From the NCBI RefSeq assembly GCF_036181745.1, contig NZ_CP108080.1, forward strand, positions 682,001 through 746,000: a stretch of 64,000 nt of DNA, written 5' to 3'. The translations under genes and the position numbers were made by a program. Below the pieces are notes generated by a model. That model saw nothing but the letters and a program-made list of their open reading frames with translations, had not been told where the DNA came from and searched no databases. Positions within the stretch are counted from its first letter, which is position 1; every line of letters starts with the position of its first letter. This document shows positions 1 through 8,918 of this stretch, in pieces. Source of the DNA: Streptomyces sp. NBC_00259. GTDB lineage: Bacteria > Actinomycetota > Actinomycetes > Streptomycetales > Streptomycetaceae.

Positions 1-2
1 AC

Positions 3-236
3 ATGGGCGACCCGCTGGTGACGGACCTGGCACCGGGCACGATCGCCGTGACCGGCACGCCGGTCGAGGCCGGTGCGCCCGCCACGACGTTCGACCGGGT
101 GCTGCAGCGGCTGGCCGCCTCGGGGCGGGACGTGCTGTACGTGGACACCACCCCGGCCGATCTGCCCGCGGGCGGCATCCGGACCGCGAGGATCCTGCTC
201 ACCAGCGGCCCGAGGAACGGCACCGATGCCGACTGA
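3..236 (+). CDS. C-terminal end of a YcaO-like protein (5' truncated by window edge)
   Basis: Only the last ~77 codons are visible. There is no ribosome binding site before the ATG at 3, so this is taken as the tail of a gene that begins outside the window. The segment DVLYVDTTPADLPAGGIRTA aligns by eye with DVIVVDQTMPEQRALGLRTV in the next gene, which is the late part of a YcaO domain. Unlike the two complete YcaO proteins here, it ends soon afterwards and lacks a C-terminal PxPxP tail. That would suit an accessory or partner YcaO protein rather than a standard ATP-dependent cyclodehydratase. Its stop overlaps the next ATG by 11 nt, so the two are translationally coupled. The assignment rests on one short alignment. 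Confidence 0.5.
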   Translation: MGDPLVTDLAPGTIAVTGTPVEAGAPATTFDRVLQRLAASGRDVLYVDTTPADLPAGGIRTARILLTSGPRNGTDAD

Positions 237-2304
237 GCCCGAGCCCGTGGAACCGGCCCTCACGGAGCCGGCGGCAATGCTGCGGCGCGCGCTGGCCGGC
301 CACGGCTGCGACGCACCGCTCGACGTGAAAGCCCTGGGCCTCCACAACGCGTTCGCCACCGAGCCGCCACGCACCGGGCCGTCCCGGGCCGAGGGACCAC
401 CGCCCGACGCCTCGACGGCGAACGCGTCCACCGAGGACGCGGCCGCCGACGCGGCCGTGCCCGTACGGATCTACGGGCACCACGCCGTCGTCGGCCCGCT
501 CTCCCGCACCGGAAGTGCCCGCCGTCCGTGTGTGCACTGCCTGGAGCGACGCTGGCAGGCCGTGCGGTCCGTCGCGCTGCGCGAGGCGCTCGAACTGGGT
601 TCCGGCACCGAGGCGTCCGGCCCGTCCCCGTACCTCACGCCGTTCACAGCGGACGCGCTGGCCGCGCTGATCGCCACCCTCACCGCACGCGCAGAGGAAG
701 GCGCCGGCACCGAGGAAGCCGCGGGCACCGAGGAAGGCGCAGGCTCCGAAGAAGCCGCGGGCTCCGAAAACGCCGCGGGCGCCGGCACCTTCCCGCCCGT
801 CCACGTGATGGACCTGCGTTCCCTGACGGTCCGCCGCTACCCGCTGGTGCCCGATCCCGAGTGCCCGCGCTGCGCCGTGCCGGAGCACGACACGGCCGAG
901 GCGGCCGCGCTCACGCTGCGCCCCGCGCCGAAGACCGCCGCCGGCAGCTTCCGCGTCCGGTCCATCGACGACTACAACCTGCCGCTCCCGGCCTTCGCCA
1001 ACCCGGTGTGCGGCTCGCTCGGCCCGTCCGTGGTCCTGGACGTCTCCTCGACGTCCACCTCCGCCACGATCGGCTGCTTCTCGATGCGCTCCGGCAGCTA
1101 CCTGCGCGAGACGTTCTGGGGCGGTCACGCCGACACGTTCGGCGACAGCCTGCGCATCGGTGTGCTGGAAGGACTGGAGCGGTACGCCGGGATGCGTGCG
1201 CGCGCCAAGCTCACCAAGGTGCACGACTCGCTGGACGGCCTGCGCACACGCGGCGAGCACGCGCTGGACCCCCGCGACTGCGGGCTGTACTCCGACGCCT
1301 TCCACGAGGCCAATCCGCACGTGAAACCCTTCGCACCCGACCGCGCCATCCCCTGGGTGTGGGGCTGGTCGCTGCGCGACGCCGGGCCCGTCCTCGTACC
1401 CGAGGTGCTGACGTACTACCACGCACCCGGTCTGGAGAACCGGTTCGTCCAGGAGAGCTCCAACGGCTGTGCGTCCGGCGGCTGTCTGGAGGAAGCCGTC
1501 TACTTCGGCCTGATGGAGGTCGTCGAACGCGACGCCTTCCTGCTGACCTGGTACGGGCAGGCCCGGTTGCCCGAGATCGATCCGCACACCAGCAACCGGC
1601 CCGCGACCCGCCAGATGGTCGACCGGCTGGCGATGTACGGCTACGAGGCCCGCTTCTTCGACACACGCATCACCTTCCCCGTCCCCGTCGTCACCGGCGT
1701 CGCCGTCCGCCACGACGGCGGCCTGGGCCGGATGTGCTTCGGCGCCGGGGCCGGGCTCGATCCCGAGGCGGCGCTGGCCGGGGCGCTGTGCGAGATCGCC
1801 ACCGACGCGGTCAACCTCCAGGGCCGCACGGAACGCGACGAACAGCGACTGCGCGCGATGGAGCGGGACTTCTCCCGGGTCGCGGCGCTCCACGACCATC
1901 CGCTCGCCTACGGGATCCCCGAGATGGGCCGTCATGCCGGGTTCCTGCTCGGCGAGCCGGGCGAGCCGCGCCCACCCCTGCGGTCGATGGCCGCCCTCTA
2001 CGGCGACGGCTCGGTGCCGCCCGCGTCGGACGACCTGCGGGAGGACCTCGACCGCTGCCTCCAGGCGGTCACCGGAGCCGGCTTCGACGTGATCGTCGTC
2101 GACCAGACCATGCCGGAGCAGCGGGCGTTGGGGCTGCGGACCGTCAGCGTGCTGGTGCCGGGGCTGCTGCCGATCGACTTCGGCTGGACGCGCCAGCGCG
2201 CCCGGCACATGCCCCGGATGCGCACCGCGCTGCGGGAGGCCGGACTGCGCGAGGCGGACCTCATGGCCACCGACCTCAACCCCGCGCCCCATCCCTTCCC
2301 CTGA
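226..2304 (+). CDS. TOMM leader-binding/YcaO cyclodehydratase fusion (copy 1)
   Basis: 692 residues from the ATG at 226. The N-terminal ~250 residues resemble the E1/Ocin-ThiF-like leader-binding partner and carry two CxxC pairs (C102/C105 and C213/C216) that probably bind structural zinc. The remainder is a YcaO domain with NGCASGGCLEEAVYFGLMEV followed by ERDAF, the family's ATP/Mg-binding core. The protein ends PAPHPFP, the proline-rich PxPxP tail typical of azoline-forming YcaO enzymes. Family knowledge predicts ATP-dependent cyclisation of Cys (or Ser/Thr) in a bound precursor to azolines, followed by oxidation by the next gene. An acidic Ala/Gly-rich tandem repeat (residues 157-186) interrupts the N-terminal part. 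It is first in a tightly packed same-strand run. Confidence 0.88.
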   Translation: MPTEPEPVEPALTEPAAMLRRALAGHGCDAPLDVKALGLHNAFATEPPRTGPSRAEGPPPDASTANASTEDAAADAAVPVRIYGHHAVVGPLSRTGSARRPCVHCLERRWQAVRSVALREALELGSGTEASGPSPYLTPFTADALAALIATLTARAEEGAGTEEAAGTEEGAGSEEAAGSENAAGAGTFPPVHVMDLRSLTVRRYPLVPDPECPRCAVPEHDTAEAAALTLRPAPKTAAGSFRVRSIDDYNLPLPAFANPVCGSLGPSVVLDVSSTSTSATIGCFSMRSGSYLRETFWGGHADTFGDSLRIGVLEGLERYAGMRARAKLTKVHDSLDGLRTRGEHALDPRDCGLYSDAFHEANPHVKPFAPDRAIPWVWGWSLRDAGPVLVPEVLTYYHAPGLENRFVQESSNGCASGGCLEEAVYFGLMEVVERDAFLLTWYGQARLPEIDPHTSNRPATRQMVDRLAMYGYEARFFDTRITFPVPVVTGVAVRHDGGLGRMCFGAGAGLDPEAALAGALCEIATDAVNLQGRTERDEQRLRAMERDFSRVAALHDHPLAYGIPEMGRHAGFLLGEPGEPRPPLRSMAALYGDGSVPPASDDLREDLDRCLQAVTGAGFDVIVVDQTMPEQRALGLRTVSVLVPGLLPIDFGWTRQRARHMPRMRTALREAGLREADLMATDLNPAPHPFP
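694..783 (+). repeat. Five 18-nt in-frame tandem repeats inside the first ycaO gene
   Basis: Five consecutive 18-nt units encode EEGAGT, EEAAGT, EEGAGS, EEAAGS and ENAAGA. They lie between the two CxxC pairs of the leader-binding half and probably form a flexible acidic loop. The second YcaO fusion lacks this insert. Copy number is likely to vary between strains. Confidence 0.9.
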
Positions 2305-2342
2305 CCGGGCCCGCCCGGCACCGCACGGACAAGGAGCACACC

Positions 2343-3968
2343 ATGGGGTACGCCCATGAATACGCCGCCGCGATCATGCAGCGGGGCCGGGTCCCGATGC
2401 CTCCGGCGGACTTCGTCCCCGACTGGTCCGACGGCCCCCGCAAGACCAAGTTCTACCCGGGCACGGACATGCTGCCGCTGCCCGCCTGCGACTACCCGTC
2501 CGACGCGACCCTGGCACACGCGCAGGCCACGGCCACGGCAACCGAGGAGAGTGCGGGGCGGGCGTTCGACCTGGTGACGCTGTCCGGCATGTTGAGGGAC
2601 TCGTACGGTCTGACGGGCCGTCGGCTCGGGGTGCAGGCCAACACCGATCTCGACGCGCTTCCGTGGTATCCGCTGGCCAACTGGTCGCGCGGTACCGCGT
2701 CCGGCGGCGGCCTCTACCCGGTGAGCGTCTACTGGGTCGGCGGCCCGAGCGGGCCCGTCCCGCCCGGCGTGCACCACTACGCCACGCGTCACCACGCCAT
2801 GCAGCGGCTGCTCACCGGGGACGTATCCGGCGAGGTGCGCGAGGCGCTCGGCGACAGTGCCCCGGGGACGGGGACCGACCAGTTCCTGGTGCTGAGCGTC
2901 AAGTACTGGCAGAACGCGTTCAAGTACAACTCCTTCTCGTTCCACGCCGTGACCATGGACGTGGGGACCGTCGTGCAGACCTGGCGGATGTGGGCGCGGC
3001 CCCTGGGCCTCGCCGTGGAGCCGCTGATGTGGTTCGACGAGGAGCGGCTGGCCCGGCTGCTGGGTGTGCGCACCGAGGAGGAGGGCGTCTTCGCCGTCGT
3101 GCCGCTGCACTGGCAGGGCGCGGCGGCGCGGCCCGCGCCCGCGCCCGGCACGGCGGCGGTTCGTCGCCACGACGTGGAACGGTCCCGCAGGGTCCTCGCC
3201 TTCGAGGCGGTGCGGAAGATGCAAGCGGCCACGGCCGAACGGGCCGCCGAGCGACCGGCGGCCGGCGCGCTCGACTCCGCGGCCGCCCCGGCCGCCGATC
3301 CGGACCGGGCCGTGGTGGCGCTCCCCGCCGCTCGGCCGCCGGCCACGGACGTGCGGACCGCGCTGCGTCGCCGTCGCAGCAGCTTCGGCCGCTTCGACGC
3401 CCAACGACCCATGAGTGCCGAGCAGTTGGCCACGTGCCTCGCGGCGGCCACGGCGGGTGCCGCGCTCGGCGGCGACACCGGCACGGGGACAGCCACAGGC
3501 ACGGGCACGGACACCGGCGCCACGTCGCTCGCGACGCTCTACGCCTTCGTCAGCCATGTCGAGGGCGTGCCTGCCGGTGCCTACGCCTACGATCCCGCGG
3601 GGCACGCCCTCCGGCTGGTCAAGTCCGGCCCGCCCGGTGAGTTCCTGCAGAGGAACTACTTCCTGGCGAACTACAACCTGGAGCAGGCAGCAGCCGTCCT
3701 GGTGCCCTCCGTCCGCACGACCGCCGTGCTCGACGCCGTCGGCGACCGCGGCTATCGGCTGGTCAACGCCGTCGTCGGAGCCGTCGCGCAGAGCCTGTAC
3801 ACCGCCGCCTCCGCGCTGGACCTGGGCTGCGGCGTGGCCCTCGGCTTCGACAACATCTCCTACATGGAGGAGCTCGGCCTGGCGGCGACCGGCCAGTCCC
3901 CGCTGCTGATCATGATGCTGGGCAACGAGCGGCCCGCCCCTGCCGACTTCCGCTACGAGATCGCCTGA
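2343..3968 (+). CDS. SagB-type FMN-dependent azoline dehydrogenase, two nitroreductase-like domains
   Basis: 541 residues from the ATG at 2343, preceded by AAGGAG. The N-terminal half has the SagB signature SGGGLYPV and the block KYWQNAFKYNSFSFHAVTMD. The C-terminal half is a second nitroreductase-like domain ending in GFDNISYMEELGL and LLIMMLGNERP. Family knowledge: these flavoenzymes oxidise YcaO-made azolines to thiazoles or oxazoles. The two-domain length is about twice a minimal SagB, as in many actinobacterial thiopeptide clusters. An Ala/Gly/Thr-rich stretch with repeated ggcacg units (about 3480-3520) lies inside the second domain. Position between a YcaO gene and a LanB gene fits azole formation. 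Confidence 0.87.
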   Translation: MGYAHEYAAAIMQRGRVPMPPADFVPDWSDGPRKTKFYPGTDMLPLPACDYPSDATLAHAQATATATEESAGRAFDLVTLSGMLRDSYGLTGRRLGVQANTDLDALPWYPLANWSRGTASGGGLYPVSVYWVGGPSGPVPPGVHHYATRHHAMQRLLTGDVSGEVREALGDSAPGTGTDQFLVLSVKYWQNAFKYNSFSFHAVTMDVGTVVQTWRMWARPLGLAVEPLMWFDEERLARLLGVRTEEEGVFAVVPLHWQGAAARPAPAPGTAAVRRHDVERSRRVLAFEAVRKMQAATAERAAERPAAGALDSAAAPAADPDRAVVALPAARPPATDVRTALRRRRSSFGRFDAQRPMSAEQLATCLAAATAGAALGGDTGTGTATGTGTDTGATSLATLYAFVSHVEGVPAGAYAYDPAGHALRLVKSGPPGEFLQRNYFLANYNLEQAAAVLVPSVRTTAVLDAVGDRGYRLVNAVVGAVAQSLYTAASALDLGCGVALGFDNISYMEELGLAATGQSPLLIMMLGNERPAPADFRYEIA

Positions 3969-3998
3969 TCGATGAGCACGCGAAGGGGGAGGACCACG

Positions 3999-6680
3999 AT
4001 GCCGTTCATGCTCCGCGTCGCCGCGCTGCCCGTCGAGGCCGTGCGCGCACTGCGCTGCCCGGACAGCCGCCGCTGGGCTCAGGAGGTGCTCGACGAGGAC
4101 GAGCGGCTGCGCGCCGCCGGCGAGCACATCGGCGATCTGCTGCACGCCCTGATCGGACGCAACGACGACGAGGCGTCCCGGCGGACGCTGCTGTCGCTGC
4201 GGCGCGAAGTGTTCAACAACCGGCTGCCGGGCGATGCGGACACCGCGCTCACGCAGGTCGCCGCGCTGGACACGGCCGCCGCCGAGGCACTGGAGCGGTG
4301 GCTCACCGACCGGCGCGCACTGGTCGCGCTCCGCGAACGGGGCGCCGCGCTGCTCGCGGCCGAGACCGCCCGCAGCAGGGCCGCCCTGGGCCGGCTGGCC
4401 GGGGAGGAGCGGCTGCGCAAGGGCCTGCTGCTGGCGTCCCCGACGCTGGAGGCACAACTCGACGCCTACGTACGGGACGTGACCGGGCGGCCGGAGCACC
4501 CGCCTTCCAAGAAGCAGCGGAAGATCGAGCGTTCCCTGCTCTCGTACGTGTACCGGACGGCGTGCAAGACGAGCCCGTTCAGCACGTTCACCGGTGTGGT
4601 GCCCGGCGGGTTCGCGCAGCCCGACGGCGGCACCGAAAGGGCTGCCGGCGGGCTGGAGGTGCGGATCGACGAGTCGTGGACGAGCCACACCCGGCTGAAC
4701 GTCACCGCGCTCGACCGTCTCGCCGAGGCCGTGGTCGCCGATCCGGGCCGGCGGGCCGACCTGCCGGTGGCGCTCGCTCCCGGATGGGGCCGCGACGACG
4801 ACCGGGTGCGCTACGTACGCCGCTGGGTCACGGCGGGCGACGACGACACGGCCGTCACCTTCGACGCGGTCAAGGACCGGCTGTTCTTCCTGCGCCGCAG
4901 CGGCACCCTGGAGCGGTTGATCGCGCTCTTCGAGGAGCGCGGCAGCCTGCGCTACGGAGAGCTGTGCGACTGGCTGGCGGCCGACCGCGGCGCCCCCGCC
5001 GGTGAGGCCGAGCAGTACCTGCGCGCGCTGCTGGACCTCGGCATGGTCCAGGTGCCCGCGCTGCGCACCGGTGTCCATGACGTCGATCCGCTGCGCGCCT
5101 TCCAGAACTCGCTGCGCACGACGGGCAGCGCGTGGGGCGGTGAGCTGGCCGACCGGCTCGACGGACCGCTGGCCTGCGTGGACGGCTTCCCCGACGCGGA
5201 CCCGGCCGGCCGGCGCATGCTGCTCACCCGGCTGCGGGACGAGCTGCACGCCGTACAGGAGTACCTGGGCGCCGAGCGCGGCAGGGTCCCGCGGACGGTG
5301 CTGTACGAGGACGCCGCCGCCGGCCGGGGCTGCACGCTGGACCTGGACGTGTGGACCCGATCGGCGGCCCGCCCGCTCGCGGCCGTGGAGCGCATCCTGC
5401 CCGCGTTCGATCTGACCCTGCCTCAGCGGATCACGTTCAAGGGCTTCTTCGTCGCCCGCTACGGCGCCGGCGGGCGCTGTGACGACCTGCTGAGGCTGGT
5501 GCACGACTTCCACGAGGACTTCTTCGACCAGTACATCTCCTTCACGGCCCGGCGCACGACGTTCGACACCGCCGGGGAGTACGTACCGGAGGAGAACTGG
5601 CTGAGCCTGCCCCAGCTCAAGGCGCTCGACGCCGCCCGCCAGACCTTCGTGGCCGGGATGCGCGAGCGGTGGCGGACGGGGCACGACGGTGAGGAACTCG
5701 TCCTCGACGACGACTTCCTCACCGAGGTGGCGCGCGAACTGGCCCCGGTCTCCGAGCCGTTCGCGCCGATGAGCCACCACGTACAGCTCGCCGCCGGACC
5801 GGGCGGCGACCCGCTGGTCGTGCTCAACCGCTCGTACGGCGGGGTGTCGTTCCCGTTCAGCCGGTTCGCGCACTGCTTCGACGGGCTGGAGGAGCGGCTG
5901 CTGCGCCGGTCCGCCGACCTCGCCCCGGAGGGTGCCGTGCTCGCGGAGGTCACCGGCGGGCCGGTCACCAGCAACCTCAACCTGCACGGGCGGCTCACCG
6001 AGTACGAGATCGTCTGCCCGGGCGAGACGGCCACCCTGGACGCGGAGTTCAGTCTGCAGCTGGACGATCTGTACCTCGTCCACGACGAGGAGGCGGACCG
6101 GATCGTGCTGCGGTCCGAGCGCCTGGGCCGCCAGGTGATCCCGGTCTATCTGGGCTATCTGGTGCCGCTCGCGCTGCCCGAACTCGCCCGCACCCTCCTG
6201 CTGATGTCGCCGACGTCGATGGCGCCGGTGAACGTGTGGGGCGGCGTCCCGGAGTGCGAGCCCACGCACGGTGTCACCCGCAGGCCGCGGGTGCGCCACG
6301 CCGGTGTCGTGCTGAGCCGGCGCAGCTGGAGCGCGCCCGCGACCGCGCTGCCGCTGCACAGACCCGGTGTGTCGCAGGAGGACTGGTTCGTCGGCTGGCA
6401 CGCGTTCCGGCGTACGCACCGGCTGCCGGACCGGGTCTTCGCGACGGTCTCCGACAGCGGGCCCCGCGGCGCCACCGGCGCGAAACCGCAGTACCTGGAC
6501 TTCGACAGCCCGCTGTCGCTGACGGCGTTCGAGGGGCTCCTGAAAAGCGACGAGGCCCGTGTGGTCTTCCGCGAGATGCTGCCCGACGAGGGCGCCCTGC
6601 ACGTGACGTCCGAACGCGGCCGCCATGTCGCCGAACTGGCCGTGGAGACCGCCGTCCCGACCCGACGGGAGAGCCGATGA
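3999..6680 (+). CDS. Split LanB glutamylation (lantibiotic dehydratase N-terminal) protein
   Basis: 893 residues if it starts at the ATG at 3999, which has GGGGGAGG 7 nt upstream. An ATG nine codons earlier (3972) has no clear ribosome binding site. Family-typical segments include LRKGLLLASPTLEAQL, YVYRTACKTSPFSTFTG and FPFSRFAHCFDGLEERL. The protein has only the large glutamylation part of LanB. The elimination-type domain is encoded separately by the overlapping next gene, as in thiopeptide and goadsporin-type clusters. Expected reaction: glutamyl transfer from Glu-tRNA to Ser/Thr hydroxyls of the precursor, the first half of dehydration to Dha/Dhb. It ends in an ATGA overlap with the next gene, so the two are probably made together. 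Confidence 0.88.
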   Translation: MPFMLRVAALPVEAVRALRCPDSRRWAQEVLDEDERLRAAGEHIGDLLHALIGRNDDEASRRTLLSLRREVFNNRLPGDADTALTQVAALDTAAAEALERWLTDRRALVALRERGAALLAAETARSRAALGRLAGEERLRKGLLLASPTLEAQLDAYVRDVTGRPEHPPSKKQRKIERSLLSYVYRTACKTSPFSTFTGVVPGGFAQPDGGTERAAGGLEVRIDESWTSHTRLNVTALDRLAEAVVADPGRRADLPVALAPGWGRDDDRVRYVRRWVTAGDDDTAVTFDAVKDRLFFLRRSGTLERLIALFEERGSLRYGELCDWLAADRGAPAGEAEQYLRALLDLGMVQVPALRTGVHDVDPLRAFQNSLRTTGSAWGGELADRLDGPLACVDGFPDADPAGRRMLLTRLRDELHAVQEYLGAERGRVPRTVLYEDAAAGRGCTLDLDVWTRSAARPLAAVERILPAFDLTLPQRITFKGFFVARYGAGGRCDDLLRLVHDFHEDFFDQYISFTARRTTFDTAGEYVPEENWLSLPQLKALDAARQTFVAGMRERWRTGHDGEELVLDDDFLTEVARELAPVSEPFAPMSHHVQLAAGPGGDPLVVLNRSYGGVSFPFSRFAHCFDGLEERLLRRSADLAPEGAVLAEVTGGPVTSNLNLHGRLTEYEIVCPGETATLDAEFSLQLDDLYLVHDEEADRIVLRSERLGRQVIPVYLGYLVPLALPELARTLLLMSPTSMAPVNVWGGVPECEPTHGVTRRPRVRHAGVVLSRRSWSAPATALPLHRPGVSQEDWFVGWHAFRRTHRLPDRVFATVSDSGPRGATGAKPQYLDFDSPLSLTAFEGLLKSDEARVVFREMLPDEGALHVTSERGRHVAELAVETAVPTRRESR

Positions 6681-7753
6681 CGACCACCACCACGACCGGC
6701 GCCGGGGCCTGGCAGGCCACCCACGTCTTCTACGCCGCCAACCCGCGCCCGATGCTGCTGCAGTGCGTCCGCCCGCTCGTCGAGCAACTCGACTCCGAGG
6801 GACTGATCGCGGGCTACTTCTTCATCAACTACTGGCTGGAGGGCCCCCACGTCCGGCTGAGGCTGAAGCCGTCCTCGCCCGCTGCCGAGGCCGAGGTGCG
6901 ACGTCGCACGGAGGAGGCGGTCGACGCCTTCCTCGCCCAGCGGCCCGCTCTCTACGAGGTCGACTCCGGATTCCTCAACGAGTTCTACAACACCCTCTTC
7001 GAGATCGAGTTCCCCGGCGCCGAGCGCGGCCACTACACGGACGAGCAGGGCAGGATGCGGCTGCGTCCCAACAACTCCCGCAGCGCCGAACCGTACGAGC
7101 CGGAGTACGGCAAGTACGGCGGCCCGGCCGGGATCGAACTCGCCGAGTGGCACTTCCGCCACTCCAGCGATCTCGTGATCGACGCCTTCCGCACCAAGAA
7201 CCTCCACCTGCGCACGGTTCTGCTCGGCACCTCCGCACAGCTGATGATGGTGATGTCCGGTGCCTTCCTTCCCGCCGTCGAGGAGCTCGCCGACTACCTG
7301 GACTCGTACTACACGTTCTGGCACCGGGCTTTCCCCGGCACCGGATTCATCGGCAGCGAGGAGTACGACCGCGACTACGCCGCCATGGCCCCCCGCCTGG
7401 CCGCGCACTTCGCCCGGATCCGCGCCGCCGTCGACGAGGGCGAGCCGGGCAGACTGCCCGCCTTCCTGGCCGGCTGGGCCGAGCACTGCGCCGAACTGCG
7501 CGACCGTGCCGCGAAGCTGGCCGCCGACGGCGACCTCGTCTTCCGCTCCTGGACCGGCGACCGGGACGAGCACGTCACCGACCCCGGCCTGGCGCTGCCC
7601 CGGCTGCTCTCCCCGTACATGCACATGACCAACAACCGGCTGCATGTGACCATCAGGGACGAGGCGTATCTGGCCCATGTGCTGGGCCGCGCGCTGCGTG
7701 AGCCGGTCGCGCCGACCGGGCCGCTCGAACCGCGTTCCGGAGCGCGGCCGTGA
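6677..7753 (+). CDS. Thiopeptide-type bacteriocin biosynthesis protein (LanB C-terminal/SpaB_C family)
   Basis: 358 residues, starting inside the lanB stop (ATGA overlap). Diagnostic segments are HVFYAANPRPMLLQCVRPLV, FFINYWLEGPHVRLR near the N-terminus and LLSPYMHMTNNRLHV near the C-terminus. These place it in the thiopeptide_ocin/SpaB_C family. Members act either as the glutamate-elimination half of a split LanB or as the [4+2] enzyme that closes the pyridine macrocycle of thiopeptides. Full thiopeptide clusters usually carry two members and only one lies in this window, so sequence alone does not fix which reaction it performs. Coupling to lanB makes elimination the simpler reading. Confidence 0.85.
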   Translation: MTTTTTTGAGAWQATHVFYAANPRPMLLQCVRPLVEQLDSEGLIAGYFFINYWLEGPHVRLRLKPSSPAAEAEVRRRTEEAVDAFLAQRPALYEVDSGFLNEFYNTLFEIEFPGAERGHYTDEQGRMRLRPNNSRSAEPYEPEYGKYGGPAGIELAEWHFRHSSDLVIDAFRTKNLHLRTVLLGTSAQLMMVMSGAFLPAVEELADYLDSYYTFWHRAFPGTGFIGSEEYDRDYAAMAPRLAAHFARIRAAVDEGEPGRLPAFLAGWAEHCAELRDRAAKLAADGDLVFRSWTGDRDEHVTDPGLALPRLLSPYMHMTNNRLHVTIRDEAYLAHVLGRALREPVAPTGPLEPRSGARP

Positions 7754-8892
7754 CCGCCGTGACCGTTCCGGCGCACCACCGCCCCGAGCTCGGCGCCGGC
7801 GTCCGGATCAGCGAGCCGCTGCTGCACGGCCCCGACGTCGTCCACCTGATCAAGAACACCGACAGCGGGCAGGCGTACAAGGTCGGGACGAAGGAGCACT
7901 TCCTGATCTCCCGCATGGACGGCACCCGAAGCATCGAGGAGATCGGCGCCGAGTACGCGGCCCACTTCGGACGGCGGCTCGCGGATGCCAACTGGCAGCC
8001 GCTCCTGGCCTCGCTCGGCGCCCGCGGACTGCTCAAGGGCGCGCCGGCGCCAACCGTCCCGTCACAGCCACAGCCACAGCCACAGCCACCGCCACAGCCA
8101 CCGCACCCACCGGCTCGGGGCCTGCTGCGCGGCACCATCCGGCTGGTCGCCGACGCGGACGCGACGACGGCCGCGCTGCACCGGGTGGTGCGCCCACTGC
8201 TGTCGCCGTGGGCGCTCGCGCCGCTGCTCGCATTGACCGCCGTCATGGAAGTGCTGCTCCTGCTCCGCCTGCCCGAACTGATCGACGCGACGGCCGGGTT
8301 GTTCACCGAGCCCGCACTGCTGACGGCCGTGGCCACGCTGCTGTGGCTGAGTACCGCGCTGCACGAACTGGCCCACGGTGTGGTCGCCCGCCACCACGGC
8401 GGACACGTGGCTGAAATCGGGCTGCGATGGCGGCTGCCTGTCGTGATGATGTACTGCACGGTGGACGACTTCCTCCATCTGCCGGGCCGCCGGGCCCGGC
8501 TCGCCACCGCCGGTGCCGGGGCCGTCATGAACCTGCTGTTCCTGCTGCCGTTCTTCGCGGTGTGGTCGCTCGCCCCGCTGGATGCCGCCACGGACGGGGC
8601 GCTCGGTGCGCTGCTGCTCCTCGGCAGCGTCCAGGCGTTCACCATGCTGGTACCGCTGCCACCGCTCGACGGCTACAAGATGGCCTCACAACTGCTCGGC
8701 GCCACCGGACTGGCAGCCTCCACCGCTGCCTTTCTCCGGCTCACCGCGCGGCGCGATCCGGCAGCGGCCGGCTATCCGTCGCGCGCCCGCCGGGCCTACG
8801 CCACCTACGCGCTGCTCGCCGTACTCACGCTGAGCGCCCTTGCCGCGGCGCTCGCGCTCCTCGTCCACCGCCTGTTGACCGCCGCACCCTGA
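7750..8892 (+). CDS. PqqD-like domain fused to M50-type membrane metalloprotease
   Basis: 380 residues from a GTG overlapping the previous stop (GTGA), with GGAG 7 nt upstream. Residues ~1-95 form a PqqD-like winged-helix peptide-binding domain. A Pro/Gln linker built on ccacag repeats follows. The rest is a multi-pass membrane protein with HELAHG (zinc HExxH) and a distal PLDGYK segment matching the LDG motif of site-2 proteases. Inference: it binds the modified precursor through the PqqD-like part and removes the leader at the membrane near the ABC exporter. It is the only obvious peptidase in the run apart from the M20 gene downstream. An immunity role is also possible. Confidence 0.75.
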   Translation: MTAVTVPAHHRPELGAGVRISEPLLHGPDVVHLIKNTDSGQAYKVGTKEHFLISRMDGTRSIEEIGAEYAAHFGRRLADANWQPLLASLGARGLLKGAPAPTVPSQPQPQPQPPPQPPHPPARGLLRGTIRLVADADATTAALHRVVRPLLSPWALAPLLALTAVMEVLLLLRLPELIDATAGLFTEPALLTAVATLLWLSTALHELAHGVVARHHGGHVAEIGLRWRLPVVMMYCTVDDFLHLPGRRARLATAGAGAVMNLLFLLPFFAVWSLAPLDAATDGALGALLLLGSVQAFTMLVPLPPLDGYKMASQLLGATGLAASTAAFLRLTARRDPAAAGYPSRARRAYATYALLAVLTLSALAAALALLVHRLLTAAP

Positions 8893-8918
8893 AACGCCCT
8901 GCACCGAAGGAGAGTTCC

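Noticed and set aside
1998..6626. A 1542-codon open frame on the minus strand
   Set aside because: It is antisense to the dehydrogenase and LanB genes, is rich in Arg/Gly/Gln and His without any domain, and arises from GC skew at third positions.
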